From assembly GCA_903857495.1 (NCBI GenBank), contig CAIOFF010000016.1, positions 1-64,000 of the forward strand: a stretch of DNA of 64,000 bases, written 5' to 3'. Below the pieces are notes generated by a model. That model was not told where the DNA came from. It ran no database searches and saw only the letters and a program-made list of their open reading frames with translations. A program made the position numbers and the translations under genes. This document shows, one piece after another, positions 7,127 to 15,333 of this stretch (positions within the stretch are counted from its first letter, which is position 1; each line of letters starts with the position of its first letter). This DNA is from an uncultured Holophagaceae bacterium. GTDB taxonomy: Bacteria > Acidobacteriota > Holophagae > Holophagales > Holophagaceae.

Positions 7127-8061
7127 AGCGCAAAGGCACCCCAGGGCCCCTTTCTTCAGCGGATGAGACCCTCCCCGGTCTGCCGGAGATGGAGACCGTG
7201 GTCCGTCCCAAGACGCTGGACGAAGGCCACCTGGCGCCAGCGGAGTGGGCTTTTGTAGCCTATGCCGGCGCGGCGCTGGGCCGGGTGTTTCCGCTGCCCA
7301 GGGGTGAGCTCCTGCTGGGGCGCGCCTCGGACTGCACGGTGGCGCTGGTGGATGGCGAGGTGAGCCGGCACCACGTCCGCCTCCAGGTGACCGAGGCTGG
7401 GATCCAGCTCGAGGATCTGGGCTCGACCAATGGCACCCTGGTCAACGGTGACCTGGTGAGAGGCCTCGTGCAGCTCGGCGTCGGCGACCGGCTGTCCCTG
7501 GGTGGGCACGTGCTCAAGCTCGTGTATCTGGATCCGCTGGAGCGCGCCTTCCACGAGACCCTGCTGGACCTCAGCACCCGGGATGCCCTGACAGGGCTGG
7601 CCAACCGCAGCAGCACCCTGACGGAGTTCCAGAACCGGTTCGGCCTGAGCTTCCGCTACAGCCGCCCCCTTTCGGTAGTCATCTGCGACCTGGACCTGTT
7701 CAAGCAGGTCAATGATGTCCATGGCCACGGCGGCGGGGATCTGGTGCTGCGCGCCTTCGGAGAGCGGCTGCAGGCGGCCCTCCGGGAGGCGGATCTGGCC
7801 GGACGCATCGGGGGCGAGGAGTTCCTCATGGTGCTGCCCGAGACGGATCTGGCGGGCGCGCGCATCCTGACCGAGCGTCTGCGCAAGTCCATCGCCGGGA
7901 AACCCATCCTCCTGCCCACCGGGAGCCTGAGCATCACCTGCAGCATGGGCGTGGCCCAGCGGACGGTGGCGGACCTGGAGGCGGGCCACTTGCTGGCCCG
8001 GGCCGATGCCGCCCTCTATCGCGCCAAGGCCCAGGGCCGGAATCGCGTCTGCGAGGACTGA
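7123..8061 (+). CDS. FHA domain diguanylate cyclase (GGEEF)
   Basis: This 312-aa protein combines an N-terminal forkhead-associated domain (about 55-130) with a C-terminal GGDEF domain (about 145-312). The FHA hallmarks are GR at 66-67, SRHH at 81-84 and STNG at 101-104, the residues that bind phosphothreonine peptides. The cyclase signature GGEEF is at 230-234 with an inhibitory-site RxxD (READ, 221-224) five residues before it, so c-di-GMP synthesis with product inhibition is expected. It starts with GTG at 7123 in a GTGA overlap with the previous gene. It is soluble, and output is probably controlled by docking to proteins phosphorylated by the kinase three genes downstream. A near-paralogue follows. 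Confidence 0.92.
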   Translation: MKRKGTPGPLSSADETLPGLPEMETVVRPKTLDEGHLAPAEWAFVAYAGAALGRVFPLPRGELLLGRASDCTVALVDGEVSRHHVRLQVTEAGIQLEDLGSTNGTLVNGDLVRGLVQLGVGDRLSLGGHVLKLVYLDPLERAFHETLLDLSTRDALTGLANRSSTLTEFQNRFGLSFRYSRPLSVVICDLDLFKQVNDVHGHGGGDLVLRAFGERLQAALREADLAGRIGGEEFLMVLPETDLAGARILTERLRKSIAGKPILLPTGSLSITCSMGVAQRTVADLEAGHLLARADAALYRAKAQGRNRVCED

Positions 8062-8073
8062 ATGGAACTCCGC

Positions 8074-8079
8074 TAGACT
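8074..8079 (+). promoter_or_regulatory. -10-like TAGACT box seven bases before an ATG
   Basis: TAGACT at 8074-8079 ends 7 nt before the ATG at 8087, so transcription would begin at the start codon, giving a leaderless message. No good -35 is visible. The surrounding stretch TGGAACTCCGCTAGACT is nearly repeated upstream of the Trm112-like gene at 44275. Confidence 0.4.
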
Positions 8080-8086
8080 CTCGTCG

Positions 8087-9019
8087 ATGCCCCTCGAACC
8101 CACCCCCCCCGAGCTGCCTCCTTGGGACCCTGCCGCCGCGCAGGTGGAATCGGATCTGTTTGAGGATCCCGCCGCCCACCAGTGGGTGCTGGTCCGCTAC
8201 GTGGGGCAGCCCATGGGGGAAGCCATTCCGCTGTCGACGCTGGGCCTGGAGGTGGGCCGGGATCCCGAGAACGGGCTCTGCCTGCTGGAGCCCCAGGTGA
8301 GCCGAAGGCACGCCCGTCTGGAGGTCTCGCCGGACCGGGTCTCGGTGAGCCTCTGGGATCTGGGGTCCACCAATGGTGTCTTCGTCAACGGCCGACGGCT
8401 GCCGGTCACGGCCGCTCCCCATCGGCTGGTGGCTGAAGACGTGGTCCGGGTGGGCGGCCATGCCTTCAAGCTCAAGCACATGGATGCCCTGGAGCGGCGC
8501 TACCACCAGGACATCGTCGCCCGCACCACGCTGGATCCCCTCACGGGCGTCCATAACCGGGCCACCATCCTGCAGCAGCTCGAGTCCCACGTGGAGCTGG
8601 CGCGCCGCCACCAGCGACCGCTGTCGCTGCTCCTGGCGGACCTGGACCGGTTCAAGCAGGTCAACGACACCTTCGGTCACCGGGCGGGAGACCAGGCGCT
8701 GGAGGCCTTCGGCGGGCTGCTGCGGCGGCGGCTCCGCAGCTCGGATCCGGTGGGCCGCCTGGGTGGCGATGAGTTCCTGGCGGTGCTGCCGGAGACCTCC
8801 GTGGACCTGGCCCTCAGTGCCGCCGAGGACTTCCGCCGCTCGCTTGCTGAGCGGCCCCTGACCCTGGAGGATGGCCGGGCGATCCTGGTGACCTGCAGCC
8901 TGGGTGTGGCGGAACTGAAGCTGGAGGATGCCTGCGGGGGATCCCTCCTGGCGCGGGCCGATGTGGCCCTCTACGCCGCCAAGGACCGGGGCCGGAACCG
9001 CGCCGTCGCCGCGCCATGA
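8087..9019 (+). CDS. FHA domain diguanylate cyclase (GGDEF), second copy
   Basis: This 310-aa paralogue of the preceding protein has the same FHA-GGDEF order. FHA hallmarks are GR at 57-58, SRRH at 72-75 and STNG at 94-97. The catalytic motif GGDEF is at 226-230, with an I-site RxxD (RSSD, 217-220). The 25-nt gap before its ATG holds a -10-like TAGACT and no ribosome site, so it may also be transcribed from its own leaderless start. Its stop overlaps the kinase start as ATGA. Divergence from its neighbour suggests an old duplication with different phosphopeptide preferences. It should make c-di-GMP in the cytoplasm in response to Thr phosphorylation. Confidence 0.93.
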   Translation: MPLEPTPPELPPWDPAAAQVESDLFEDPAAHQWVLVRYVGQPMGEAIPLSTLGLEVGRDPENGLCLLEPQVSRRHARLEVSPDRVSVSLWDLGSTNGVFVNGRRLPVTAAPHRLVAEDVVRVGGHAFKLKHMDALERRYHQDIVARTTLDPLTGVHNRATILQQLESHVELARRHQRPLSLLLADLDRFKQVNDTFGHRAGDQALEAFGGLLRRRLRSSDPVGRLGGDEFLAVLPETSVDLALSAAEDFRRSLAERPLTLEDGRAILVTCSLGVAELKLEDACGGSLLARADVALYAAKDRGRNRAVAAP

Positions 9020-10434
9020 ACGGGCAGCGTCCGCCCGCCCAGATCGGCAGCGTGCGCCTGCTGGAGCCCTTGGGCGAAGGGGGCATGGCCCTGGTGTTCC
9101 GGGGCGAGGACCGCTTCCGTCCCGAGCTCTCCTGCGCCGTGAAGCTGCTGCGCCCGGAGGTGCACCGGGACAGGGATTTGGTGCGCCGCTTCCTGCGCGA
9201 GGGCGAGGTGCTGGAGCGCCTCTCGCACCCGGCCCTGGTGGAGATCTACTCCTTCGGGACGAGCAACGGCTGGCCCTACCTGGTGATGGAGCTGCTGCCC
9301 GGCGGCAGCCTCAAGGCCTGCCGGGGCGAGGCGCCCGCCGCCCTGGTCCGCCGCCTCGTTCCGGTCTGCGGCGCCCTGGGCGTGGCCCACGCCGCGGGCG
9401 TGGTGCACCGGGACCTCAAGCCGTCGAACCTCCTCTTCGCCGCCACGGGCCAGCTCAAGGTGACGGACTTCGGCGTCTGTTTCTGGGAAGGGGAGGAGGG
9501 CCTCACCCGCGCCACCCGCAGCCAGATGGTGGTGGGCACTCTGGGCTACATGGCCCCGGAACAGCATGGCGATCCCCGGCGGGTGGATGGCCGCTGCGAT
9601 GTCTATGCCCTGGGTGCGGTGCTCTACGAGTTCACCACCGGGCAGCCCTACGCCCAGGTGCAGATCGCCCCGGCGGCCTGCCGACCCGGCTTTCCCCCTC
9701 GCCTCGCCGGGCTGGTGCTGCGGGCGCTCCAGCCCGATCCCGCCAGGCGCCTGCCGGACATGGCCACCTTGGGCGGGGAGCTGGCGACCTGGCTGGAGAG
9801 CGCCGAGGCCGCGGGCTGGGGCGAGGAGCCCCTCCCGGGGTTTTCCGCCCAGGAGCGGGAAGCCGCCACGGTGGCGGGGCCGCGGCGGGATGAGGGCTTC
9901 AGCGCGCGGCTCGGCCCCTACCTGGATGCCTTGGCCACGGGGCAGGTGGGCGTCCGGCGCGCTGCCGCCGATGGCCTCGTCGCGGCCGTGCGGGACGGCG
10001 ACGGCCCCTGGCTGGCGGAGGCCCTCACGGCGGCCCCGGCGAGCGCCCGTTTTGCCCTGGCGCGGGCCCTGGGCAAGGTCGGTGGAGAGCTGGCCCTGGG
10101 GCCGCTGCTCACCTTGCTGCCGGATCCCTATGCCCAGCGCGAGGCCGCGGAGGCTGTGGCGGAGCTGGCCCTCCGGACCGGCCTGATCCAGCCGGCGCTC
10201 AAGGCCCTCCACGAGCCCGGGATGGGGGCGGCCTGGCGGTGGCCGGCCCGGGCTTGCCTCGGGGACGAGTCCTGGTGCAGGGCGCTGCTGACGGCCTGGG
10301 GCAGCCTGGCGCCGCCCTTCCGCATCCAGGCCCTGGAGGCCGCCCTGCAGCTGCCCGACAACCTGCGGACGCTGGTGAAGCTGGCCACCGCCGATGCCGC
10401 CGGGAAGGCGCGGGCGCTCTGGGAACAGCTCTGA
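9016..10434 (+). CDS. Hanks-type Ser/Thr protein kinase with C-terminal HEAT-like region
   Basis: This 472-aa kinase has a complete catalytic core: Gly-rich loop LGEGGMALV (19-27), ATP-binding K43 in CAVKLL, catalytic loop HRDLKPSN (131-138), DFG (151-153) and APE (180-182). The second half (about 300-470) is Ala/Leu-rich with helical repeats resembling HEAT units (for example SARFALARALGKVGGELALGPLLTLL) and probably acts in protein docking. No transmembrane helix is present, unlike PknB-type receptors. It is coupled by ATGA to the second FHA-GGDEF gene, so it is the obvious source of the phosphothreonines read by the two FHA domains. It closes the operon; the next gene is convergent. Confidence 0.93.
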   Translation: MNGQRPPAQIGSVRLLEPLGEGGMALVFRGEDRFRPELSCAVKLLRPEVHRDRDLVRRFLREGEVLERLSHPALVEIYSFGTSNGWPYLVMELLPGGSLKACRGEAPAALVRRLVPVCGALGVAHAAGVVHRDLKPSNLLFAATGQLKVTDFGVCFWEGEEGLTRATRSQMVVGTLGYMAPEQHGDPRRVDGRCDVYALGAVLYEFTTGQPYAQVQIAPAACRPGFPPRLAGLVLRALQPDPARRLPDMATLGGELATWLESAEAAGWGEEPLPGFSAQEREAATVAGPRRDEGFSARLGPYLDALATGQVGVRRAAADGLVAAVRDGDGPWLAEALTAAPASARFALARALGKVGGELALGPLLTLLPDPYAQREAAEAVAELALRTGLIQPALKALHEPGMGAAWRWPARACLGDESWCRALLTAWGSLAPPFRIQALEAALQLPDNLRTLVKLATADAAGKARALWEQL

Positions 10435-10443
10435 GCGCGGGCC

Positions 10444-11031
10444 TCAGGCCAGGGTGCGCCACCAGATCCAGTAGGCGACAGGGACCGCGGCCCCGGCCCC
10501 GGTCAGCCACAGGCCCCGGCCCAGGAAGCCCTTAGGGCCCTTGAGGATGAACAGGCCCGTGAAGGCCAGGACGAGGAGGGCCAGGGCATACAGGTCGGCG
10601 ATGACCGTCCACAGGCGCTTGGGAGCGTTGAGGTGCAGCTGGTTCATGGCGAAGAGGACGGGGCGGGGCCGCACGGCCTCCACCAGCACCTTCCCCGTGG
10701 GCAGGTCCACCGCATAGCTGGCCCGTTCGTAGTAGAGGTTCAGCGTGTCGTCATCCGGCTGGAAGGCGCTCTTGAAGCGGCCCTCGGGCTGCAGCTGAGC
10801 CTGGGCGGCCCGCACCAGGGCCTCCGTGGGGTCCGTCCGGCTCAGGGGCTGGATCTGGCGGACCTCTTTCACCTTGGCGTAGTTGGGATTCCAGCTGGCG
10901 ATGTGGTTCACCGCCAGGCCGGAGATGGCATAGGCCACGGTGAGGGCCACGGTGACGTAGCCCACATCCCGGTGGGTGGCGGCGTTCCAGCGGCGCCAGG
11001 GCCGTGCCCGGCGGGCCGGTTCGGGAGTCAC
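10444..11031 (-). CDS. PepSY-associated transmembrane protein
   Basis: This 195-aa protein has an N-terminal helix (VGYVTVALTVAYAISGLAVNHI, about 24-45) and two more helices near the C terminus (ALALLVLAFTGLFIL and AGAAVPVAYWIWW). Between them lies a periplasmic PepSY-like segment. The NHIASWNPNY pattern after the first helix is typical of the PepSY_TM family found near iron or reductase systems. The start is GTG at 11031. It is 7 nt downstream of the DUF4920 gene and likely co-transcribed. A redox or metal-related role is possible but not shown. Confidence 0.8.
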   Translation of the reverse strand: MTPEPARRARPWRRWNAATHRDVGYVTVALTVAYAISGLAVNHIASWNPNYAKVKEVRQIQPLSRTDPTEALVRAAQAQLQPEGRFKSAFQPDDDTLNLYYERASYAVDLPTGKVLVEAVRPRPVLFAMNQLHLNAPKRLWTVIADLYALALLVLAFTGLFILKGPKGFLGRGLWLTGAGAAVPVAYWIWWRTLA

Positions 11032-11038
11032 CTGGGGC

Positions 11039-11494
11039 CTACTGGACCTCGGCGCCGAGGCCTTCGATGCGCACGATGGTCTTGGGGCCGGTGATCTTGC
11101 CGTAGTCGGCGGGCTTGCTCAGGGCCTTGGCTTCCTTGTCGCACATGGCCTTCTGCTGCTCGACGGAGAGGACGCGCTTGGACACCGTGCCCTCGGCCAC
11201 CACGGTGCCGCCCTTGGCGGCCATGGGGAAGGCGATGACCCCATCCTCGACCTTGAACAGGATCTCCTTCTTGTCGGCGCCGATCTTGATCCAGCAGCCG
11301 CGCTCCTCGCAAACCTCCGTCACGAGGCCCTTCACGCGGACCTTCTTGCCGGCGAAGGCATCAGGATTGGCCAGGATCTCGGCCACCTTCACCTCGTCCT
11401 TGAGGGCCAGGGGCTGGCCGTACTTGCGGGCTCCCGCGGCGCTGAGGCAGGCGGGAAGCAGGAGCATGAGGGCGAGGGTGGCGGGGGTGCGCAT
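11039..11494 (-). CDS. DUF4920 family lipoprotein
   Basis: This 151-aa exported protein starts MRTPATLALMLLLPACLSA; LPAC at 13-16 can serve as a lipobox, with C16 lipidated. The rest fits DUF4920, an OB-fold-like family with a conserved EERGCWIKI motif (Cys near residue 57). The start is supported by GGAGG just before the ATG. It lies upstream of the PepSY-type gene on the same strand. Function is unknown; family members often sit near metal or redox genes. Confidence 0.8.
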   Translation of the reverse strand: MRTPATLALMLLLPACLSAAGARKYGQPLALKDEVKVAEILANPDAFAGKKVRVKGLVTEVCEERGCWIKIGADKKEILFKVEDGVIAFPMAAKGGTVVAEGTVSKRVLSVEQQKAMCDKEAKALSKPADYGKITGPKTIVRIEGLGAEVQ

Positions 11495-11599
11495 GGGGCC
11501 TCCGGGGGGACTCTGATAATAACCCGGCAGTCGTTAATGAAGGCCGGAATCTGCCATGCTCCCGCCATCCGGGTCGAGCAACACGAAGGGCGCTGCAGG

Positions 11600-11860
11600 T
11601 CAGGGCTTCCGGTTGCGCGCGGACAGTCGGTCCAGCATGTCCCAGACCTCGTGGCACTCCTCGCAGGTGGAGCGGGGTTCGCCGCAGGGGAAGCCCTCCA
11701 CGCCCATGCCCTGGCACCGGGGGTTGCTGAAGAAGAACAGCAGCTCCTGGACGGAGCCCAGCATCCGGGCCTGCAGAGCCTCTTCCGGCAGGGCACGCAG
11801 GCCTTGGATGAGCTTCCACTCGGCGGCGCTGAGCTCGGGGTGATCGATGGTCTGGGACAT
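11600..11860 (-). CDS. Small Cys-rich protein of unknown function
   Basis: This 86-aa protein starts MSQTIDHPELSAAEWKL. The C-terminal half carries Cys residues in PRCQGMGVEGFPC, then STCEECHEVWD, a layout that could bind zinc or another metal. GGAG precedes the ATG. It stands alone between the DUF4920 gene (about 100 bp away) and the nrfHA upstream region. I do not recognise a family. Confidence 0.65.
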   Translation of the reverse strand: MSQTIDHPELSAAEWKLIQGLRALPEEALQARMLGSVQELLFFFSNPRCQGMGVEGFPCGEPRSTCEECHEVWDMLDRLSARNRKP

Positions 11861-12120
11861 GGGCGCTCCGGGAGGCCAGTATACGGTCCTCCGATGGGGG
11901 AGGTCTGCCCTCAGGGCAGGGGCGAGGCACTGAAAAGACCAAGATAATCAGCGTGAATATCGGCAATTAGATACATTTGTATGTAATGGGAAGCTACACC
12001 CACGAAGGATTCCTGCTCCTTGCCGGGCAAATAAACAGGAATTTAGGATTGACTGGTCTTAATTATGAACCCATCCTTCCAGGTGCTGGGTGAGTGCCCG
12101 GTCCCACCGATGGATGACCC
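11861..12120. promoter_or_regulatory. Upstream region of nrfHA with small palindrome
   Basis: This 260-bp AT-richer stretch contains no gene. TACAT (11972-11976) and ATGTA (11981-11985) form an inverted repeat with a 4-nt gap, about 135 bp before nrfH, and could bind a regulator. A TTGACT at about 12048 is a possible -35, but no matching -10 is convincing. Regulation by nitrite or anoxia is expected for this operon but cannot be assigned from the sequence. Confidence 0.35.
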
Positions 12121-12618
12121 GTGAGCGGAAAGCGTCGACTCCTGTTCCTGAGCCTGGCCACCAGCGTCTTCCTCGGGGTGTTCCTGGGGTCGGGTGCCTA
12201 CACCTTTATCTCGGCCCACGGCACCTCCTACCTGTCGAACGATCCCGCGGTCTGTGTGAACTGCCACATCATGCGCGACGACTTCGACGGCTGGCAGCAC
12301 GGCTCTCACCACGCGGTGGCGGTCTGCAACGACTGCCACCTGCCCCATGACAACGTGGTGAACAAGCTCTTCGTGAAGGCCAGCAACGGCTACCACCACT
12401 CCAAGGCCTTCACGCTCCTGAACTTCGCCGAGCCCATCCGCATCAAGCCCGGCAACGCCGAGGTGCTGGAGGCGAACTGCCTCCGCTGCCACGGCGAGCT
12501 GACGGACGAGATCACGGCCCACGGAACCCTGGGTGTCGCCACGGATCCGGGCCAGAAGGCCGACCTCTACGGCTGTGTCCGCTGCCACCAGGGTGTGGGC
12601 CACGGCCCCACCCGATAA
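12121..12618 (+). CDS. nrfH: Cytochrome c nitrite reductase small subunit NrfH
   Basis: This 165-aa NapC/NirT-family tetrahaem protein has an N-terminal membrane anchor (about 7-30) and four CXXCH haem sites: C45-H49, C69-H73, C120-H124 and C152-H156. It takes electrons from menaquinol and passes them to NrfA in the periplasm. The start is GTG at 12121; nearby ATGs are out of frame. nrfA follows 65 nt downstream, as in the nrfHA operons of epsilon- and deltaproteobacteria. Confidence 0.95.
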   Translation: MSGKRRLLFLSLATSVFLGVFLGSGAYTFISAHGTSYLSNDPAVCVNCHIMRDDFDGWQHGSHHAVAVCNDCHLPHDNVVNKLFVKASNGYHHSKAFTLLNFAEPIRIKPGNAEVLEANCLRCHGELTDEITAHGTLGVATDPGQKADLYGCVRCHQGVGHGPTR

Positions 12619-12683
12619 AGCCCCATGCCAACGCCTGACCCCAACCCGACGATGCGTGTCACCCACGCGGGAGGAACCCTCCG

Positions 12684-14174
12684 ATGACCGACCAGCCCAC
12701 CCCCCTGTTCTCCCGCCCCTGGGCCCGCATGGGGCTCCTGGCCATCGGCGCGGCCGTGGCCACGGTGCTGATGATGAGCCTCTACGCGAGCATCTCCAGC
12801 CGCAAGGCTGAGGCCCGGCAGACCAGCCTCAAGGTCGTGGACTTGGACGAGAAGACCGTGGATCCCGAGATCTGGGGCAAGAACTTCCCCCGCCACCTCG
12901 ATGCCTACAAGCGCACCGCCGAGAAGTACAGCACCAAATACGGCGGCGCCGGCAGCGAGGGCCTGCCCAAGAGCCGGATCCTGGAAGACCCCCGCCTGGT
13001 CAGCATCTTCGACGGCTATGCCTTCGCCATCGACTTCAACCAGCGCCAGGGGCACGCCTACATGCTGGAGGACCAGCGCAACACGAAGCGCGTCACGACC
13101 AAGCCCCAGACCGGCGCCTGCATGCACTGCCACGCGTCCAACACCGTGGCCTACCGCGAGGCGGGCCTGAAGGGTGGCGCGCCAGGCACCCTGGACGAAG
13201 CCTTTCCGAGCCCCAATGCCCAGGCCCAGCTCATGGCGGGCTTCGAGGCCGTCTGCAAGCTGCCCTATGCCGAGGCGACCAAGCTGGTCAAGCACCCCGT
13301 GGCCTGCATCGACTGCCACGACCCCAAGAACATGGCCCTGCGCGTCACCAAGCCTGGCTTCATCCGGGGCGTCGTGGCCCTGGCGAACAGCACGGAGCCC
13401 GTGCCGCACCTGCCCTCCATCGAGAAGTGGCGCAAGGGCGACAAGGCCATGCCCTACGACGCCAACCGCGACGCCTCCCGCCAGGAGCTGCGCTCCATGG
13501 TCTGCGGCCAGTGCCACGTGGAGTACTACTGCGGCCCCAAGGCGACGCTGTTCTTCCCCTGGAACAACGGCCTCAAGGTCGAGCAGATCGAGGCCTATTA
13601 CGACAGCTACAAGTTCAGCGACGGCCACCGCTTCTTCGACTGGAAGCACGCCCAGACCGGCGCCGAAGTGCTCAAGGCCCAGCATCCGGAGTTCGAGATG
13701 TGGAGCCAGGGCGTCCACGCCCGCTCCGGTGTCTCCTGCGCCGACTGCCACATGCCCTATGTCCGCGAGGGTGCCATCAAGATCAGCAACCACCAGGTGC
13801 GCAGCCCGCTGCTGGACGTCTCGCGCTCCTGCCAGACCTGCCATCGCTTCCCCGAGGAAGAGCTCAAGGCCCGCGTGACGGCCATCCAGGACCGCACCAA
13901 GGCCCTCATGGACCGCGCCGAGGATGCCGTGGTGCAGCTGATCAGTGACATTGTCGCCGCCAAGCAGGCTGGCGTGGACGATGCGAAGCTGCAGCCCGTC
14001 TTCGAGCTCCAGCGCAAGGCCCAGTGGCGCGTGGACTTCGTGAACGCCGAGAACTCCATGGGCTTCCACGCCCCCCAGGAAGCCGCCCGCATCCTGGGCG
14101 AGGCCATCGACTATGCCCGCCAGGGGCAGGTGGTGCTCCGGGATCTCGGGAAGCCCAAGGTCGCGAAAAAATAG
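12684..14174 (+). CDS. nrfA: Ammonia-forming cytochrome c nitrite reductase NrfA
   Basis: This 496-aa pentahaem enzyme reduces nitrite to ammonium with six electrons. Five haem motifs are present: C146MHCH, C208IDCH, C274GQCH, C352ADCH and C383QTCH. The first corresponds to the catalytic haem, which in classical NrfA is CXXCK; here it is CXXCH, the variant reported for Campylobacter. Other active-site landmarks remain: the Arg of RQGHAYMLED, the Tyr of QCHVEYYC, and the His of SQGVHARSG. An uncleaved-looking helix at about 14-36 may anchor it. No nrfEFG-type special haem lyase is next to it, which fits the absence of CXXCK. A strong terminator follows. Confidence 0.95.
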   Translation: MTDQPTPLFSRPWARMGLLAIGAAVATVLMMSLYASISSRKAEARQTSLKVVDLDEKTVDPEIWGKNFPRHLDAYKRTAEKYSTKYGGAGSEGLPKSRILEDPRLVSIFDGYAFAIDFNQRQGHAYMLEDQRNTKRVTTKPQTGACMHCHASNTVAYREAGLKGGAPGTLDEAFPSPNAQAQLMAGFEAVCKLPYAEATKLVKHPVACIDCHDPKNMALRVTKPGFIRGVVALANSTEPVPHLPSIEKWRKGDKAMPYDANRDASRQELRSMVCGQCHVEYYCGPKATLFFPWNNGLKVEQIEAYYDSYKFSDGHRFFDWKHAQTGAEVLKAQHPEFEMWSQGVHARSGVSCADCHMPYVREGAIKISNHQVRSPLLDVSRSCQTCHRFPEEELKARVTAIQDRTKALMDRAEDAVVQLISDIVAAKQAGVDDAKLQPVFELQRKAQWRVDFVNAENSMGFHAPQEAARILGEAIDYARQGQVVLRDLGKPKVAKK

Positions 14175-14193
14175 TTTTCCAGCAGGGACAGAA

Positions 14194-14222
14194 GAGGGGC
14201 CGGCAGCGCCGGCCCTTCCTCT
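14194..14222. terminator. Terminator between nrfA and the WYL regulator
   Basis: GGGCCGGC (14197-14204) and GCCGGCCC (14208-14215) form a perfect 8-bp stem with loop AGC, extended by purine/pyrimidine flanks. It lies between the nrfA stop and the convergent regulator stop, so it probably serves both genes. The T-tract is imperfect (TTCCTCTGTT). Confidence 0.7.
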
Positions 14223-14224
14223 GT

Positions 14225-15283
14225 TCAGCGATACTTGGCGGCCATGAGCTTGAGCGTCGCCAGCAGCTGGGTCCGCAGGCTCTTCGGCTCGAGCACCTCG
14301 GCATCGGCCCCGAACTGCAGGATGAAGCGGGTGGGACCCGAGGGCTCCGTGGCCTGGAAGCTGAGGAGCACCGTGCCCCCCTTCTCCTTGCGGACCTCGA
14401 TGCCGGGCAGGGCTGGGGGAGCGTCCAGCAGCGCCTGGGGCCAGTTGGTGCCAGCCACGCGCACCTGGATCCTGAAGGGCGCCGAGGGGCTGAACCACCC
14501 GCCGATCTGCAGTTCCCGGGCCGCCTCCAGGGGGCGCTTGTCGGGGATGAGGCCCCGCCGGGCCAGGGCCTTGGCCTCCACGATGCGGGCCAGGCGGAAG
14601 TGTCGGGGCTCCTGCTTGGCCGCGTCCCAGGCCAAGAGGAAGGCGCCGCCGGAGAACACATCGTGGGTGAGTGTGAAGGGCACCACGGTCCGGGCGCTGG
14701 TGCGGCCCGTGGAGGCGGCCTGGTAGGTCAGCTCCAGCTCGCGGGGGCCTTCGGGGTGGCCCAGGGCGAGCAGCACCTGGGTGAGCATCTTCGTGTCCAG
14801 GGCCTGCTGGTCATCGGCGCCGCCGCGCACGCAGACGTGCTCCTGCAGGGCCTTGAAGAGGTCCCGGTCCCGGGTGCTCAGGTGGCTGTCCGCCAGGGCG
14901 CGCAGGCCCTCCAGCTGGTCATACCAAAGCTCTGTGGCCGTGCCCTCCAGGGCCATGAGGGCCACCTCCAGGGCCATGCGGGCGTGGGGGGTGATGCGGC
15001 TGTCCCAGTCGGGCCCCTTCTCCAGGGTGAAGTGGATGAGCGCGGGCCGGCCTTCGCGGGCCTTGCCGAAGCGGGCGCCCTGGTCCTCCAGGAGCTGCAC
15101 GGCCCGGTCTACGGTGCGCATGGCGACGCCACCCAGCTTCCGGGCCAGGCCCGCCTTGGTGATGCCGCGCTCGCCGGCATCGCGGATGGCTTCCAGCACC
15201 TCCTGCAGCCGCTCGGGCTTGACCAGATGGCCGCCGTCCGGGCGGGGGGACTCAAGGGCTTTCCGGGACGCGGGACGGGCCAT
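14225..15283 (-). CDS. WYL domain transcriptional regulator
   Basis: This 352-aa protein has an N-terminal winged helix-turn-helix (about 20-75, with GITKAGLARKLGGVAMRTVDRAVQLLE), a central helical region, and a WYL-type ligand domain (about 190-290, including RELELTYQAASTGRTSARTV). WYL regulators usually sense nucleotides or nucleic acids and control defence or stress genes. The start at 15283 is set by AGGAGG spaced 5 nt before the ATG; the frame is open for another 26 codons upstream but without a ribosome site. It is convergent with nrfA and its target is unknown. Confidence 0.88.
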   Translation of the reverse strand: MARPASRKALESPRPDGGHLVKPERLQEVLEAIRDAGERGITKAGLARKLGGVAMRTVDRAVQLLEDQGARFGKAREGRPALIHFTLEKGPDWDSRITPHARMALEVALMALEGTATELWYDQLEGLRALADSHLSTRDRDLFKALQEHVCVRGGADDQQALDTKMLTQVLLALGHPEGPRELELTYQAASTGRTSARTVVPFTLTHDVFSGGAFLLAWDAAKQEPRHFRLARIVEAKALARRGLIPDKRPLEAARELQIGGWFSPSAPFRIQVRVAGTNWPQALLDAPPALPGIEVRKEKGGTVLLSFQATEPSGPTRFILQFGADAEVLEPKSLRTQLLATLKLMAAKYR

Positions 15284-15333
15284 GGCGACCTCCTGGCTCC
15301 AGGATTGGTCAGCGACTGTCCAAAGGCAAGGGG

